Positions 9,576-17,423 of a stretch of DNA of 64,000 bases are shown here, in pieces. Source of the DNA: Acidobacteriaceae bacterium. Lineage in GTDB: Bacteria; Acidobacteriota; Terriglobia; Terriglobales; Acidobacteriaceae. The stretch's first letter is position 1, and every line of letters begins with the position of its first letter. Both the position numbers and the translations under genes were made by a program. Below the pieces are notes generated by a model, which saw only the letters and a program-made list of their open reading frames with translations, made no database searches and was not told the origin of the DNA. The stretch is taken from assembly GCA_027449545.1 (NCBI GenBank), contig DAIDLI010000201.1, positions 26,922 through 90,921 of the forward strand. Reading direction: 5' to 3'.

Positions 9576-11138
9576 CTACTGGCCTTCTTCCTGCCCGTTG
9601 TTTCCAGTGCCCTCGTTCCCTGTCTTTCTCATCAAGGGGAAGAGAATCACGTCGCGAATCGACTTCGAGCCGGTCAGCAGCATCACCAGGCGGTCGATGC
9701 CGATGCCTTCGCCGCCGGTGGGCGGCAGACCGTAGGACAGGGCGCGGACGTAATCCTCATCCATCTGGTGGGCTTCTTCGTCGCCGCGGGCGCGCTCGGC
9801 AAGCTGGTCGGCGAAACGCTTGTGCTGCTCGACCGGGTCGTTCAGCTCGCTGAAGGCGTTGCCCAGTTCGAAGCCGCCGGCGTAGACCTCAAAGCGTTCC
9901 ACGAAATCCGGATTGTCCGGATATTGCTTGGAGAGCGGCGAGACGGCGGTCGGGAATTCGTAGATGATGGTGGGCTGGACGAGGTGCTCTTCGGCAACCG
10001 CTTCGAAGATGCTGGCGATTGTTCTGCCGGCGGGCTCGTCTGGCTTGTAATCCACATGCCGGCCGATGCTGCGCAGCTCTGCAACCCACTCCTCCAGCTT
10101 GCCGGGTGTGCCGAACTCGGCGAGAGCAGGCCGCGTCTTCGTCGCGCCCTCCGGCCAGAACTTCACGATCGCCTCGCGCATGGTCAGCCGCTCGAACTTG
10201 CCCAGGTCGATCTCCACGTCGTTGAAGACCGTCTTCGTGGTCCCGTTCACTTCCATCGCCACAAACCGGAAGAGTTCCTCGGTCAGGTCCATCATGTCCT
10301 GGAAGTTGGCGTAGGCCTGGTAGAACTCCAGCATCGTGAACTCGGGGTTGTGCTGGGTGCTGATGCCCTCATTGCGGAAATTGCGATTGATCTCGTAGAC
10401 GCGGTCGAGGCCGCCCACCACCAGCCGCTTCAGATACAGCTCCGGCGCGATGCGCAGGTAAAGGTCCATATCGAGGGTGTTGTGGTGGGTGATGAATGGA
10501 CGCGCCGCCGCGCCGCCGGCGATGGGCTGCATCATGGGCGTCTCGACTTCCAGGTAGCCGCGGCTGTCAAAGAACGCTCGCAGCGCGCGCAGAGCTTTGG
10601 CGCGCTTGACGAAGACTTCGCGGCTATCGAGGTTCGTGAACAGGTCCACGTAGCGCTGGCGGTAGCGGATTTCCACGTCCGAGAGGCCGTGATACTTCTC
10701 TGGCAGCGCCAGCATGGCTTTGGAGAGGAAGGTCACCTTCTCCACGTGGACGGTGAGCTCGCCGGTGCGGGTGCGGAAGAGGTAACCGCTCACGCCGATG
10801 TGGTCGCCCAGGTCGAGCAGTTTATAGAGCGCGAAGCCCTGCTCGCCCACCGCATCGAGGCGGACGTAGATCTGGAGGCGAGACGCTTCCTGCTGGAGTG
10901 TGGCGAAGCCAGCCTTGCCCTGGGCGCGGATGGCCATGATGCGCCCGGCGATGGAGACCTGCGGCTTGGCGGAGTCGAGCGCCTCGGCTGCCGTCTCGCC
11001 CCACGCGGCGCGCACCTGCGCGATGGTGTGGGTGAAGGCGAACTGGTTGGGGTAGGCGGCCTGGCCCAGCTTCTCGATTTCCTGCAACTTGCTGCGGCGC
11101 AGATCGAAGAGATTGCGCTCAAATTCGGAGTCGAACAC
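9576..11138 (-). CDS. lysS: Lysyl-tRNA synthetase, class II
   Basis: A 520-residue class II aminoacyl-tRNA synthetase. The N-terminal OB-fold anticodon domain covers residues about 50-160 ([15 protein letters not shown]). Motif 1 is in [12 protein letters not shown], motif 2 in [14 protein letters not shown], and motif 3 in [11 protein letters not shown]. The start is GTG at 11138, because AAAGGAAAA lies just upstream; the TTG or ATG-like codons further out only add unconserved residues. It heads a lysS-ymdB pair. The protein charges tRNA-Lys in the cytoplasm. Confidence 0.96.
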   Translation of the reverse strand: MFDSEFERNLFDLRRSKLQEIEKLGQAAYPNQFAFTHTIAQVRAAWGETAAEALDSAKPQVSIAGRIMAIRAQGKAGFATLQQEASRLQIYVRLDAVGEQGFALYKLLDLGDHIGVSGYLFRTRTGELTVHVEKVTFLSKAMLALPEKYHGLSDVEIRYRQRYVDLFTNLDSREVFVKRAKALRALRAFFDSRGYLEVETPMMQPIAGGAAARPFITHHNTLDMDLYLRIAPELYLKRLVVGGLDRVYEINRNFRNEGISTQHNPEFTMLEFYQAYANFQDMMDLTEELFRFVAMEVNGTTKTVFNDVEIDLGKFERLTMREAIVKFWPEGATKTRPALAEFGTPGKLEEWVAELRSIGRHVDYKPDEPAGRTIASIFEAVAEEHLVQPTIIYEFPTAVSPLSKQYPDNPDFVERFEVYAGGFELGNAFSELNDPVEQHKRFADQLAERARGDEEAHQMDEDYVRALSYGLPPTGGEGIGIDRLVMLLTGSKSIRDVILFPLMRKTGNEGTGNNGQEEGQ

Positions 11139-11340
11139 AGTGTTTTCCTTTGGGAGCGACCAGCGAAGGTCCAATCGTCAGTATAGCGGGCGAAGCAGCT
11201 CGCAACTCGTGGTTTGCCGCCCGCAGGCGCGGGCCAGGCAGGCAGCCATGCCGCTCAGGCGAAGCTGGCGGCTGCCTCCTTCAGACAATTGGCCGGTCCT
11301 CTTCGCGCGGGGATGCGCCGATCGTGTATAACCACCATGA

Positions 11341-11634
11341 ATGCCCTTCCACCCGCCCATTCCGAACCCTCGCCAGCCCTCCAAGGGCGGCGGACTGGTC
11401 AGCGCCATCGTGCAGGCAGAGAAGATGATGCAGATTGCCCTGATCCTGCCCTGTTCGGCTTTTGTGGGATGGCTGCTGGGGGGCTGGCTGGGCCTGCACT
11501 TCCATGTTCCCTGGCTGGGGCTGGTGGGCCTGGTCTTCGGCGGGGTCTCAGGCCTCGTCTACGTGGTCCGGCTGGCCATGCAGGCGGCCAGAGCGCCAGA
11601 GGAAGGCGACGGCAAGAGGGAAACAAAGGAATGA
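11341..11634 (+). CDS. atpZ: AtpZ/AtpI-family ATP synthase accessory membrane protein
   Basis: A 97-residue protein with two predicted membrane helices (QIALILPCSAFVGWLLGGW and WLGLVGLVFGGVSGLVYVV) joined by a short loop, the layout of the AtpZ (AtpQ/UncI-related) family. These proteins help assemble the c ring or take up Mg2+ or Ca2+ in some bacteria. Its stop overlaps the next start (ATGA, 11631-11634), so it is coupled to atpI. There is no clear ribosome site; a TATAAC box at 11327-11332 lies nine bases before the ATG, so a leaderless message is possible. The exact start is uncertain. Confidence 0.75.
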   Translation: MPFHPPIPNPRQPSKGGGLVSAIVQAEKMMQIALILPCSAFVGWLLGGWLGLHFHVPWLGLVGLVFGGVSGLVYVVRLAMQAARAPEEGDGKRETKE

Positions 11635-12050
11635 TGGCGACTGAACAGGAACGTCCCCTGGCGGGGCTCACGGATGCCGGACTGGAAGCGTTGCTGCGGC
11701 GGGCGATCCGCATCACCCTGGTTTTGGGCTTGCTGGCTGCCCTGATTCTGTGGAAGGCCTCGGGGTGGCGGAACGCAGCCATGCTGGCCACCGGCGCGGC
11801 GATTTCCGCCGCCAGCATCTTCGAGTGGCAGCGGCTGATCCGGATCATCAACGCCAAGCTGGACCGCCAGCAATTGCCCCGCGGCGCCGGTCTGGCCCTG
11901 GCTTTTTTCCTCCTCCGTCTGCTGGTCTTTGCCGGGGTCATTTATGGTAGCCTTAAGTGTTTCCAGGGTTCCGTGGTGGCATTGCTCTGTGGCCTCGGAC
12001 TGGCAGTTCTGGCCATGGTTTGGCAGGCGTTGAGCCTTCTTCGCAATTGA
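11631..12050 (+). CDS. atpI: ATP synthase subunit I (AtpI) family membrane protein
   Basis: 139 residues with four hydrophobic segments (about residues 27-45, 50-67, 88-107 and 112-133). This is the four-helix layout of the ATP synthase I family, encoded at the head of many F0 operons and proposed to help c-ring assembly. The ATGATG start overlaps the stop of the previous gene, and AAAGGA (11625-11630) lies immediately before it. The sequence itself is poorly conserved, so the assignment rests on position, length and topology. Confidence 0.8.
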   Translation: MMATEQERPLAGLTDAGLEALLRRAIRITLVLGLLAALILWKASGWRNAAMLATGAAISAASIFEWQRLIRIINAKLDRQQLPRGAGLALAFFLLRLLVFAGVIYGSLKCFQGSVVALLCGLGLAVLAMVWQALSLLRN

Positions 12051-12129
12051 ATTTTGCGCATCCTCCGGGATGGATTCCTGGCCCGCGCCCGCCGCCTGAA
12101 CCCTCGAATCAACCGCAACGGGAAAGACT

Positions 12130-12879
12130 TTGGTGGCCATGCAGGAACTTGGAATTACGCATTTCTTCAACTCCATCTTCGGGTCCATCTTTGCGCGCTT
12201 GATGCTGCTGGTGGGCGTCCATCCGCTGCACCCCAACCGCCCCATCAACGACACCTTTGCCCTCGAGATGCTGGTCTTCTTCGCGCTGGTGGCGTTCTTT
12301 ATCGCGGTCCGGCTGTCGCTCTCGGTGGAGCACCCCAACGGTTTTCAGCACGTGGCTGAGATGGTGCACGAATTTGTCGGCGACATGGGCGACCAGGTCA
12401 TCGGGCATGGGCACGAGCGTTTCCAGGCCTTCGTCACCTGCGTTCTGCTCTTCGTGCTGCTGAACAACGTGATCGGATTGCTGGTGGGTCTGATTCCAGG
12501 CGTCGTGACTCCTACCGCCCAGCCGGTGGTGCCGCTGGGAATCGCGGTGCTTACCTTCCTCTACTACAACCTGCCCGGCGTGCGGGTGAACGGGCCGGGC
12601 TACATCAAGCACTTCCTGGGGCCGCTGCCGTGGCTGGCGCCGCTGATGTTCCTCATCGAGATCGTCTCGCACCTGGCGCGCGTGCTCTCGCTCACCGTTC
12701 GTCTTTACGCCAACATGTTTGCGAGCGATATGCTCACCCTGGTGTGGTTTTCGATTATTCCCATCGCCGTGCCGGCCGTCTTCCTGGGCCTGCACTTCCT
12801 GGTCTCGGTGATCCAGGCCTTTGTCTTCATGCTGCTGGCCCAGATCTATCTGTCCATGGCGGTGGCGCACGAGCACTAA
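12130..12879 (+). CDS. atpB: F0F1 ATP synthase subunit a
   Basis: A 249-residue integral membrane protein. The fourth-helix region contains the essential arginine in LSLTVRLYANMFAS, the proton-channel residue facing the c ring. Other family marks are LLNNVIGLLVGLIP and the C-terminal helix with SVIQAFVFMLLAQIYLSMA. The start is ambiguous between TTG 12130, GTG 12133 and ATG 12139; GGAAAG at about 12121 suits the last two best. It follows atpI by 79 bp. Confidence 0.95.
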   Translation: MVAMQELGITHFFNSIFGSIFARLMLLVGVHPLHPNRPINDTFALEMLVFFALVAFFIAVRLSLSVEHPNGFQHVAEMVHEFVGDMGDQVIGHGHERFQAFVTCVLLFVLLNNVIGLLVGLIPGVVTPTAQPVVPLGIAVLTFLYYNLPGVRVNGPGYIKHFLGPLPWLAPLMFLIEIVSHLARVLSLTVRLYANMFASDMLTLVWFSIIPIAVPAVFLGLHFLVSVIQAFVFMLLAQIYLSMAVAHEH

Positions 12880-13220
12880 GGAGCAGAGGTCAGTTGTCAG
12901 AGATCAGAGATCAGTTTCTCTGCAATCGTCAAAATGGATTCTGATCTCTGATCCCTAATTTCTGATCTCTGAAGAGATTCCGCCGGAGGGGCTTCCGCTC
13001 CGGAACTACGGTAGGGCAGCAAGCGTGAGGGGGCCAAAGGAGCAAACCAGTTTTCCGTCTTCAGCGATTGGTTTTCAGCCTCTGCACCGGTGAATCGAAA
13101 TGCTCGATGCACTGGAGACGAACTGAAAGCGGATAGCTGAGAGACGTTCGCTGGCTTTTCTCCGGCACGGTGAGCCTCAACCACCCACTGGCTGCCAATT
13201 TTGCAGGAAGCAGGAGAACT
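12880..13220. other. Gap between atpB and atpE with repeated AGATCAG words
   Basis: There is no gene here. Bases 12895-12975 contain GTCAGAGATCAGAGATCAG and then CTGATCTCTGATCCC and CTGATCTCTGAAG. Together they can form a long imperfect hairpin. The remainder has no recognisable motif except the ribosome site AGGAGAAC just before atpE. The gap is unusually long for an F0 operon and may contain an atpE-specific processing site or promoter. Confidence 0.6.
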
Positions 13221-13523
13221 ATGCGGAAACTTCAGTACCTGTTCATGGCCTTGGCGGCGCTTTGCTTCGCCGTGCCGGCCTTCGCGCAGAGCGGCGGGGC
13301 CACTGCGCCTCTTAACCTCATCCCGATCGGCGCCGGCCTGGGCATGGGCCTGGCTGCCGGCCTGTGCGGCATGGGCCAGGGACGCGCCGTGGGCTCGGCC
13401 TGCGAATCGCTGGCCCGGAACCCCGGAACCCGCGCCGGCATCATGCTGTTCCTGGTGCTCGGCCTGGCGTTCATCGAGTCGCTGACGCTGTTTACCCTGG
13501 TCATCGTCTTCGCCAAGATGTAG
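13221..13523 (+). CDS. atpE: F0F1 ATP synthase subunit c
   Basis: A 100-residue proteolipid. A signal-peptide-like leader (RKLQYLFMALAALCFAVPAFAQ) precedes two helices; the loop carries ARNPG, typical of c subunits. Helix 2 holds the ion-binding glutamate in LAFIESLTLF. Helix 1 has GMGQGRAVG, with Gln at the position used by sodium-binding rings, but Phe replaces the Tyr that completes the sodium signature. The start at 13221 has AGGAGAAC upstream. It is the last gene of this cluster; subunits b, delta, alpha, gamma, beta and epsilon are not in the window. Confidence 0.94.
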   Translation: MRKLQYLFMALAALCFAVPAFAQSGGATAPLNLIPIGAGLGMGLAAGLCGMGQGRAVGSACESLARNPGTRAGIMLFLVLGLAFIESLTLFTLVIVFAKM

Positions 13524-13545
13524 TCTGGCGCCACGCCTCATGCAA

Positions 13546-13580
13546 GCGGCCCCGCGGATTCCGCGGGGCCGCGTGCTTTT
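13546..13580 (+). terminator. Strong rho-independent terminator of the atp cluster
   Basis: GCGGCCCCGCGG (13546-13557), loop ATT, CCGCGGGGCCGC (13561-13572), then GTGCTTTT. A perfect 12-bp stem 22 bases past atpE, confirming that the operon ends here without F1 genes. Confidence 0.9.
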
Positions 13581-13763
13581 GCCCGCTCCTTGCTGTCCTT
13601 CGCGCCTTTTGGGCCTCTCAGGGGTTGATGCGGAAGGCCGGGCACGAACTCTCTGGGGGCCAAAGCAGCGTGGAGAGTACGGCTCCGGCGGCACGACCGA
13701 AGGGCTGCCGGGCTACTTATTTGCTGCCGGAGCCGCGCGCCAGGGAGACCGGGGCTGATCTCG

Positions 13764-13800
13764 AGCAAAAGCAAAGGGCGCCGGCATGGCCGACGCCCTT
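13764..13800 (-). terminator. Rho-independent terminator of the minus-strand TPR gene
   Basis: On the minus strand AAGGGCG-t-CGGC, loop CAT, GCCG-g-CGCCCTT is followed by TGCTTTTGC. It begins 16 bases past the TPR gene stop and has a T-rich tail. Confidence 0.8.
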
Positions 13801-13816
13801 GAGCGGTTGGGGTGGA

Positions 13817-15040
13817 TTACCGTTTCTTGCCGTGCGCGCTGTAGGAGGAGCTGACCTTCTCGCCCGCCTGCTGCAGAATGCCGGCAACCTCCGGAGCGAA
13901 GGGACCGTTAGGCGCCAGTTCCATGTACTTCTTGTAGGCGTCCAGACAATCCTGCGGAAGAACGATCCGCTGCGTCTTAGGGTCGATGGTCGCATTCTGT
14001 ACGAGCGCCTGGCCCTTCAGGTAATAGAGGATCGGGTCGTTGGGATCGGCCTTGATAGCCTCATCGGCGGCCGCCGCCTGCGCCTTGGCATTGCCCTGCT
14101 GGAAGAAGATGATGGCCTCATTCTTGAGGAAGAGACCCGCCTGGGCCGGATCGGCCTGGGCGGCGGCATCATAGGCCGCATTGGCCTGCGGCACCTTGCC
14201 TGTCCGGGCGTAAACTTCGCCCAAACCTGCCTGCGCCACGCCCAGAATCTCGGCCCGCGGCTTCTTGGCGGCTTTCTCCAGGTCGAGTGCCTTCTGGTAG
14301 GAGGTGATCGCCTGATCGTACTTCTGCAGGCCAGCCTCCGCATAGCCCAGGTTGGTCCAGAGGATCGGCTCATCCGGCTTGAGCTGAGTGTCTTTCGTCA
14401 TCATGGTTTCGATATCGGTGTACTTGCCGGCCTTGATCTCGGCCACCTTCGCCGCGAGCTGCGCCTTGTTGGCGGAGGCGCCGAGCTGTTGCACAGCCGT
14501 CTGGGTGGCCAGATCGATATCGTGCTTATCGGCGGTGACGGCCTTCAGGTCGCCATTCAACTGCTTGATGACCTGATTGGCCTTCAGAGCGGAGGCATTT
14601 TCCTTCTTGATCTCCTCCAATTGCTTGCGCTGCTCCGGTGTCATCTTGGCCAGGTACTCGGGGCGGGTCATATCGATGTTCTGCTGGATGTCCTGCCCGG
14701 CGATGACCTTCACGTTCATGATCTCGTCGACCATCTGTCCGGCAGGCGTATTGGGCTCGCGATAAATAAGGCTATAGGTCCCCGGAGCTGCTTGGCCGCT
14801 GAAGTTGCCGTCGGAATCGACCGGGAACTCGTACTTGGGTTTAGGGGATCCGGGACTGGCCAGGCTCACCGTACCGTTGGTCTGAGCTTGCCCGGTCGGA
14901 TTGATCACCTGGCCGTGAATTTTGCCCATCTGCTGCGCAGGTTGCTGCGCAGCCTGCTGCGCAAACGCGGGCGAAAGCGCGAACATCAGCAGGCCCACGA
15001 GCGCGGGCAGGGTCAGCCGAAGGGAAAGAGTACGTTTCAT
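13817..15040 (-). CDS. Exported TPR protein with N-terminal carboxypeptidase-regulatory-like domain
   Basis: A 407-residue protein. A signal peptide (KRTLSLRLTLPALVGLLMFA, cleavage near PAFAQ) is followed by a Gln-rich linker, a beta-sandwich domain at residues about 40-110 (GKIHGQVINPTGQAQTNG), and TPR units from about residue 240 (ILWTNLGYAEAGLQKYDQAI). The coiled region between them is rich in Lys and Gln. The start is supported by AAGGAGAA. It is common in Acidobacteria, probably as a cell-envelope scaffold; the partner is unknown. It is convergent with the atp cluster and has its own terminator. Confidence 0.83.
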   Translation of the reverse strand: MKRTLSLRLTLPALVGLLMFALSPAFAQQAAQQPAQQMGKIHGQVINPTGQAQTNGTVSLASPGSPKPKYEFPVDSDGNFSGQAAPGTYSLIYREPNTPAGQMVDEIMNVKVIAGQDIQQNIDMTRPEYLAKMTPEQRKQLEEIKKENASALKANQVIKQLNGDLKAVTADKHDIDLATQTAVQQLGASANKAQLAAKVAEIKAGKYTDIETMMTKDTQLKPDEPILWTNLGYAEAGLQKYDQAITSYQKALDLEKAAKKPRAEILGVAQAGLGEVYARTGKVPQANAAYDAAAQADPAQAGLFLKNEAIIFFQQGNAKAQAAAADEAIKADPNDPILYYLKGQALVQNATIDPKTQRIVLPQDCLDAYKKYMELAPNGPFAPEVAGILQQAGEKVSSSYSAHGKKR

Positions 15041-15462
15041 CGTGTTCTCCTTGGAGCGGCGCGAAAAAACAGGCCCGCTCATAAGTTCTTTTTTCTTCTG
15101 CGAAAGCGCTGGCGCTTTTCGCCTGCTGCGCTGCTCCGGATCTGCGGTTTGACGGCAATTCCATGAGCCGTATCCGTTCCGTATGACCTTCCGGAGCGGC
15201 GGCCGAGCCCATCTGAGCAGACTCCGGCTCGCAGCTTGACAGAAGCGTAGCCCCACCAAGTTAAATCCTTGCCATACCGCCCGGCAAGGGCCGGCTGGTG
15301 TTGCCGGGTCTCTGCTGCCTTCCATTTGCATGTATGGAAACGCGAGTTCCGGGAAAGTTGCTTCGCTGCGGAAAGAGCGGCAATCCAACTCTCCTTTTCC
15401 GCCATGGTATTCGGATGCGGCGAATGCCTCCTGTGGCGCGTATCACACTCTAGAATCAAAGC
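15041..15462. other. Divergent regulatory gap between the TPR gene and the GNAT gene
   Basis: 422 bases with no convincing ORF. On the plus strand a TAGAAT box (15451-15456) lies six bases before the GNAT ATG. The middle contains short hairpins (GCCCGGCAAGGGCCGGC; GAAAGCGCTGGCGCTTTTCG). I looked for an SRP RNA here and rejected it. Confidence 0.5.
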
Positions 15463-15978
15463 ATGAGCTTGAACCTTCGCAAGGCGGTTGCGGCGGACGT
15501 CCCGCAGATTCTGGCCTTTATTCGCGCCCTGGCCGAGTACGAGCGGGCGCCCCACGAAGTCTCCGCCACCGAGGAGGGGCTGCTGCGCGACGGATTCGGT
15601 CCGCGCCCCTTCTACGACTGCCTGATCGCCGAGCTGGACGGTCAGCCGGCCGGCTTCGCCTTGTTCTTCTTCAACTACTCCACGTGGAAGGGCCGGCCGG
15701 GGGTTTATCTGGAGGACCTGTTCGTAGAGCCGCATCTGCGCGGGAAGGGAATCGGTAAGGCTCTGCTCCAGCGGGTGGCGGCATTTGCCCTGGAGAACGG
15801 CTGCCAGCGGCTCCAGTGGGAGGTGCTGGACTGGAATACCCCTGCAATCGACTTTTATCGCGCTATGGGAGCCGAGTTCCTGGATGAATGGCGGAACGTG
15901 CGTGTGGGCGGCGAGGCGCTGGCCCGGCTGGCAGGCGCCGAAGCTGTTCAGGCGCCCTCAGCGGAGAGCGCGCAGTGA
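15463..15978 (+). CDS. GNAT-family N-acetyltransferase (diamine acetyltransferase-like)
   Basis: A 171-residue acetyl-CoA-dependent transferase. The acetyl-CoA pyrophosphate loop LRGKGIG lies at residues 92-98, preceded by VYLEDLFVEP (beta 4) and followed by WEVLDWNTPAIDFY. This W-x-x-L-x-W-N-x-x-A-I-x-F-Y pattern is typical of the spermidine/spermine (SSAT-like) subgroup. The substrate is uncertain. The stop codon overlaps the start of trmFO (GTGA), so the two are translated together. A TAGAAT promoter box lies just upstream of the ATG and no ribosome site is evident. Confidence 0.85.
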   Translation: MSLNLRKAVAADVPQILAFIRALAEYERAPHEVSATEEGLLRDGFGPRPFYDCLIAELDGQPAGFALFFFNYSTWKGRPGVYLEDLFVEPHLRGKGIGKALLQRVAAFALENGCQRLQWEVLDWNTPAIDFYRAMGAEFLDEWRNVRVGGEALARLAGAEAVQAPSAESAQ

Positions 15979-17342
15979 AGGTCCGGGTGATTGGCGGAGG
16001 CCTGGCCGGCCCGGAGGCGGCGCTGACGGCGGCGCGGTTCGGGTGCGAGGTGGAGCTCTATGAGATGCGCCGCGTGGTGGAGGGAAAGCTGCTGCTCACG
16101 CCGGCCCACCAGACCACCGACTTCGGCGAGCTGGTCTGCTCGAATTCATTGAAGAGCGAGTCGCCGAACACGGCGCCCTGGCTGCTGAAGCAGGAGATGC
16201 GGCGCGCGGGGTCGGCCCTGCTGCGGATGGCGGACGCAACCGCGGTACCGGCAGGGCACGCGCTGGCGGTGGACCGGGTCGAGTTTTCGCGGCAGATCTC
16301 GGAGGCGATCGCGGCCGAGCCGCGGATTCGGGTGATTCGCGAAGAGGTAACGAGCCTCGCTCGGGACGAGGACAGCACCAAGTACACGATTGTTGCCACC
16401 GGGCCGCTGACCTCGGACGCGCTGAGCCGCGAGGTCGAACGGCTGACTGGATCGGGGCACCTGGCGTTTTACGATTCGATCTCCCCGATTGTCGATGCGG
16501 AGACGATCGATATGGAGCGGGTGTACTTTGCCGCGCGCTGGGACAAGGGCACCGCCGACTATATCAACTGCCCCATGACGCGCGAGGAGTACGACCGGTT
16601 TTATGATGCGCTGGTGACGGCGGAGGCCGCCGAAGAAAAAGAGTGGGAGAAGCTGGAGTACTTCGAGGGATGCCTGCCCATTGAGGTGCTGGCGCGGCGC
16701 GGGCGTGACACGCTGCGTTTCGGGCCGATGAAGCCGGTGGGCCTGCGCGATCCGCGCACCGGCAAGACGCCCTGGGCGGTGGTGCAGCTGCGCAAGGAGA
16801 ATCTGCGCGCCGACAGCTACAACCTGGTCGGATTTCAGAACCACCTGAAGTGGGGCGAGCAGGCGCGGGTGCTGCGGTTGATTCCGGGGCTGGAGAACGC
16901 GCGGTTTCTGCGCTACGGCCAGATCCATCGCAATACCTACATCTGCGCGCCGGCGCTGATCGATGAATATCTGCGTCTGAAGGCCCACCCGCATATCGCG
17001 TTTGCCGGGCAGATCTGCGGTGTGGAGGGCTACACCGAGTCCATAGCTGCCGGCATGCTGGCTGGGATCTATGCAGCAGCGCTGGCGCGGGGCGTAGAGC
17101 CGAAGCCGGTTCCGCGCGGCACCGCGCTGGGCTCGCTGATGCACTACATCACCCACGCGGAGACGAAAAGCTTTCAGCCGGCCAATATCACCTTCGATCT
17201 GATCGAGCCGCTGGAGGAAGAGACCCGGCGCAGAATACGCGACAAAAAAGAGCGGCACAGGTTGCAGTGCGAGCGGGCGCTGGCGGTCTTCGACGCGTGG
17301 TGGGGGGAATTGGAACCGGCATTGTGCGCGGGCAGGGGCTGA
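15975..17342 (+). CDS. trmFO: Methylenetetrahydrofolate-tRNA-(uracil-54) methyltransferase TrmFO
   Basis: A 455-residue FAD/folate-dependent enzyme that makes 5-methyluridine at position 54 of tRNA. The dinucleotide fold VIGGGLAGPEAA starts at residue 5. Cys55 in FGELVCSNSLKSE and Cys199 in INCPMTREEY match the family's conserved cysteines. GMLAGIYAA near the C-terminus is the second flavin segment. The start is GTG at 15975, overlapping the GNAT stop by four bases; the longer frame only adds Arg/Gly-rich sequence. GGAGAGC (15963-15969) is the likely ribosome site. Confidence 0.95.
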   Translation: MKVRVIGGGLAGPEAALTAARFGCEVELYEMRRVVEGKLLLTPAHQTTDFGELVCSNSLKSESPNTAPWLLKQEMRRAGSALLRMADATAVPAGHALAVDRVEFSRQISEAIAAEPRIRVIREEVTSLARDEDSTKYTIVATGPLTSDALSREVERLTGSGHLAFYDSISPIVDAETIDMERVYFAARWDKGTADYINCPMTREEYDRFYDALVTAEAAEEKEWEKLEYFEGCLPIEVLARRGRDTLRFGPMKPVGLRDPRTGKTPWAVVQLRKENLRADSYNLVGFQNHLKWGEQARVLRLIPGLENARFLRYGQIHRNTYICAPALIDEYLRLKAHPHIAFAGQICGVEGYTESIAAGMLAGIYAAALARGVEPKPVPRGTALGSLMHYITHAETKSFQPANITFDLIEPLEEETRRRIRDKKERHRLQCERALAVFDAWWGELEPALCAGRG

Positions 17343-17423
17343 AGGGGCTCCGGAACAATTCATTGCCGTGCAGCCAGGGGGCGCCGGTCCGCGATACTTT
17401 GTGGCCGCGAGGCTCTGTCCCGG

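Noticed and set aside
9768..11186. Long plus-strand ORF opposite lysS
   Set aside because: Antisense shadow of a well-conserved class II synthetase; composition is not protein-like.
11214..11630. N-terminal extension of atpI to ATG 11337 or earlier
   Set aside because: The extension is Arg/Pro-rich, covers atpZ in another frame, and a good ribosome site (AAAGGA) lies directly before 11631.
13364..15166. Long plus-strand ORF of 600 residues
   Set aside because: It overlaps atpE in another frame and runs antisense to the TPR gene, which has a signal peptide, ribosome site and family match. The predicted protein is low complexity.
15280..15340. SRP (4.5S) RNA gene on the minus strand
   Set aside because: The word GGAAGGCAGCAG resembles the SRP RNA tip GGAAGG.AGCAG, but the bases before it (CATGCAAAT) cannot pair with the GG after the tetraloop and no long hairpin forms.
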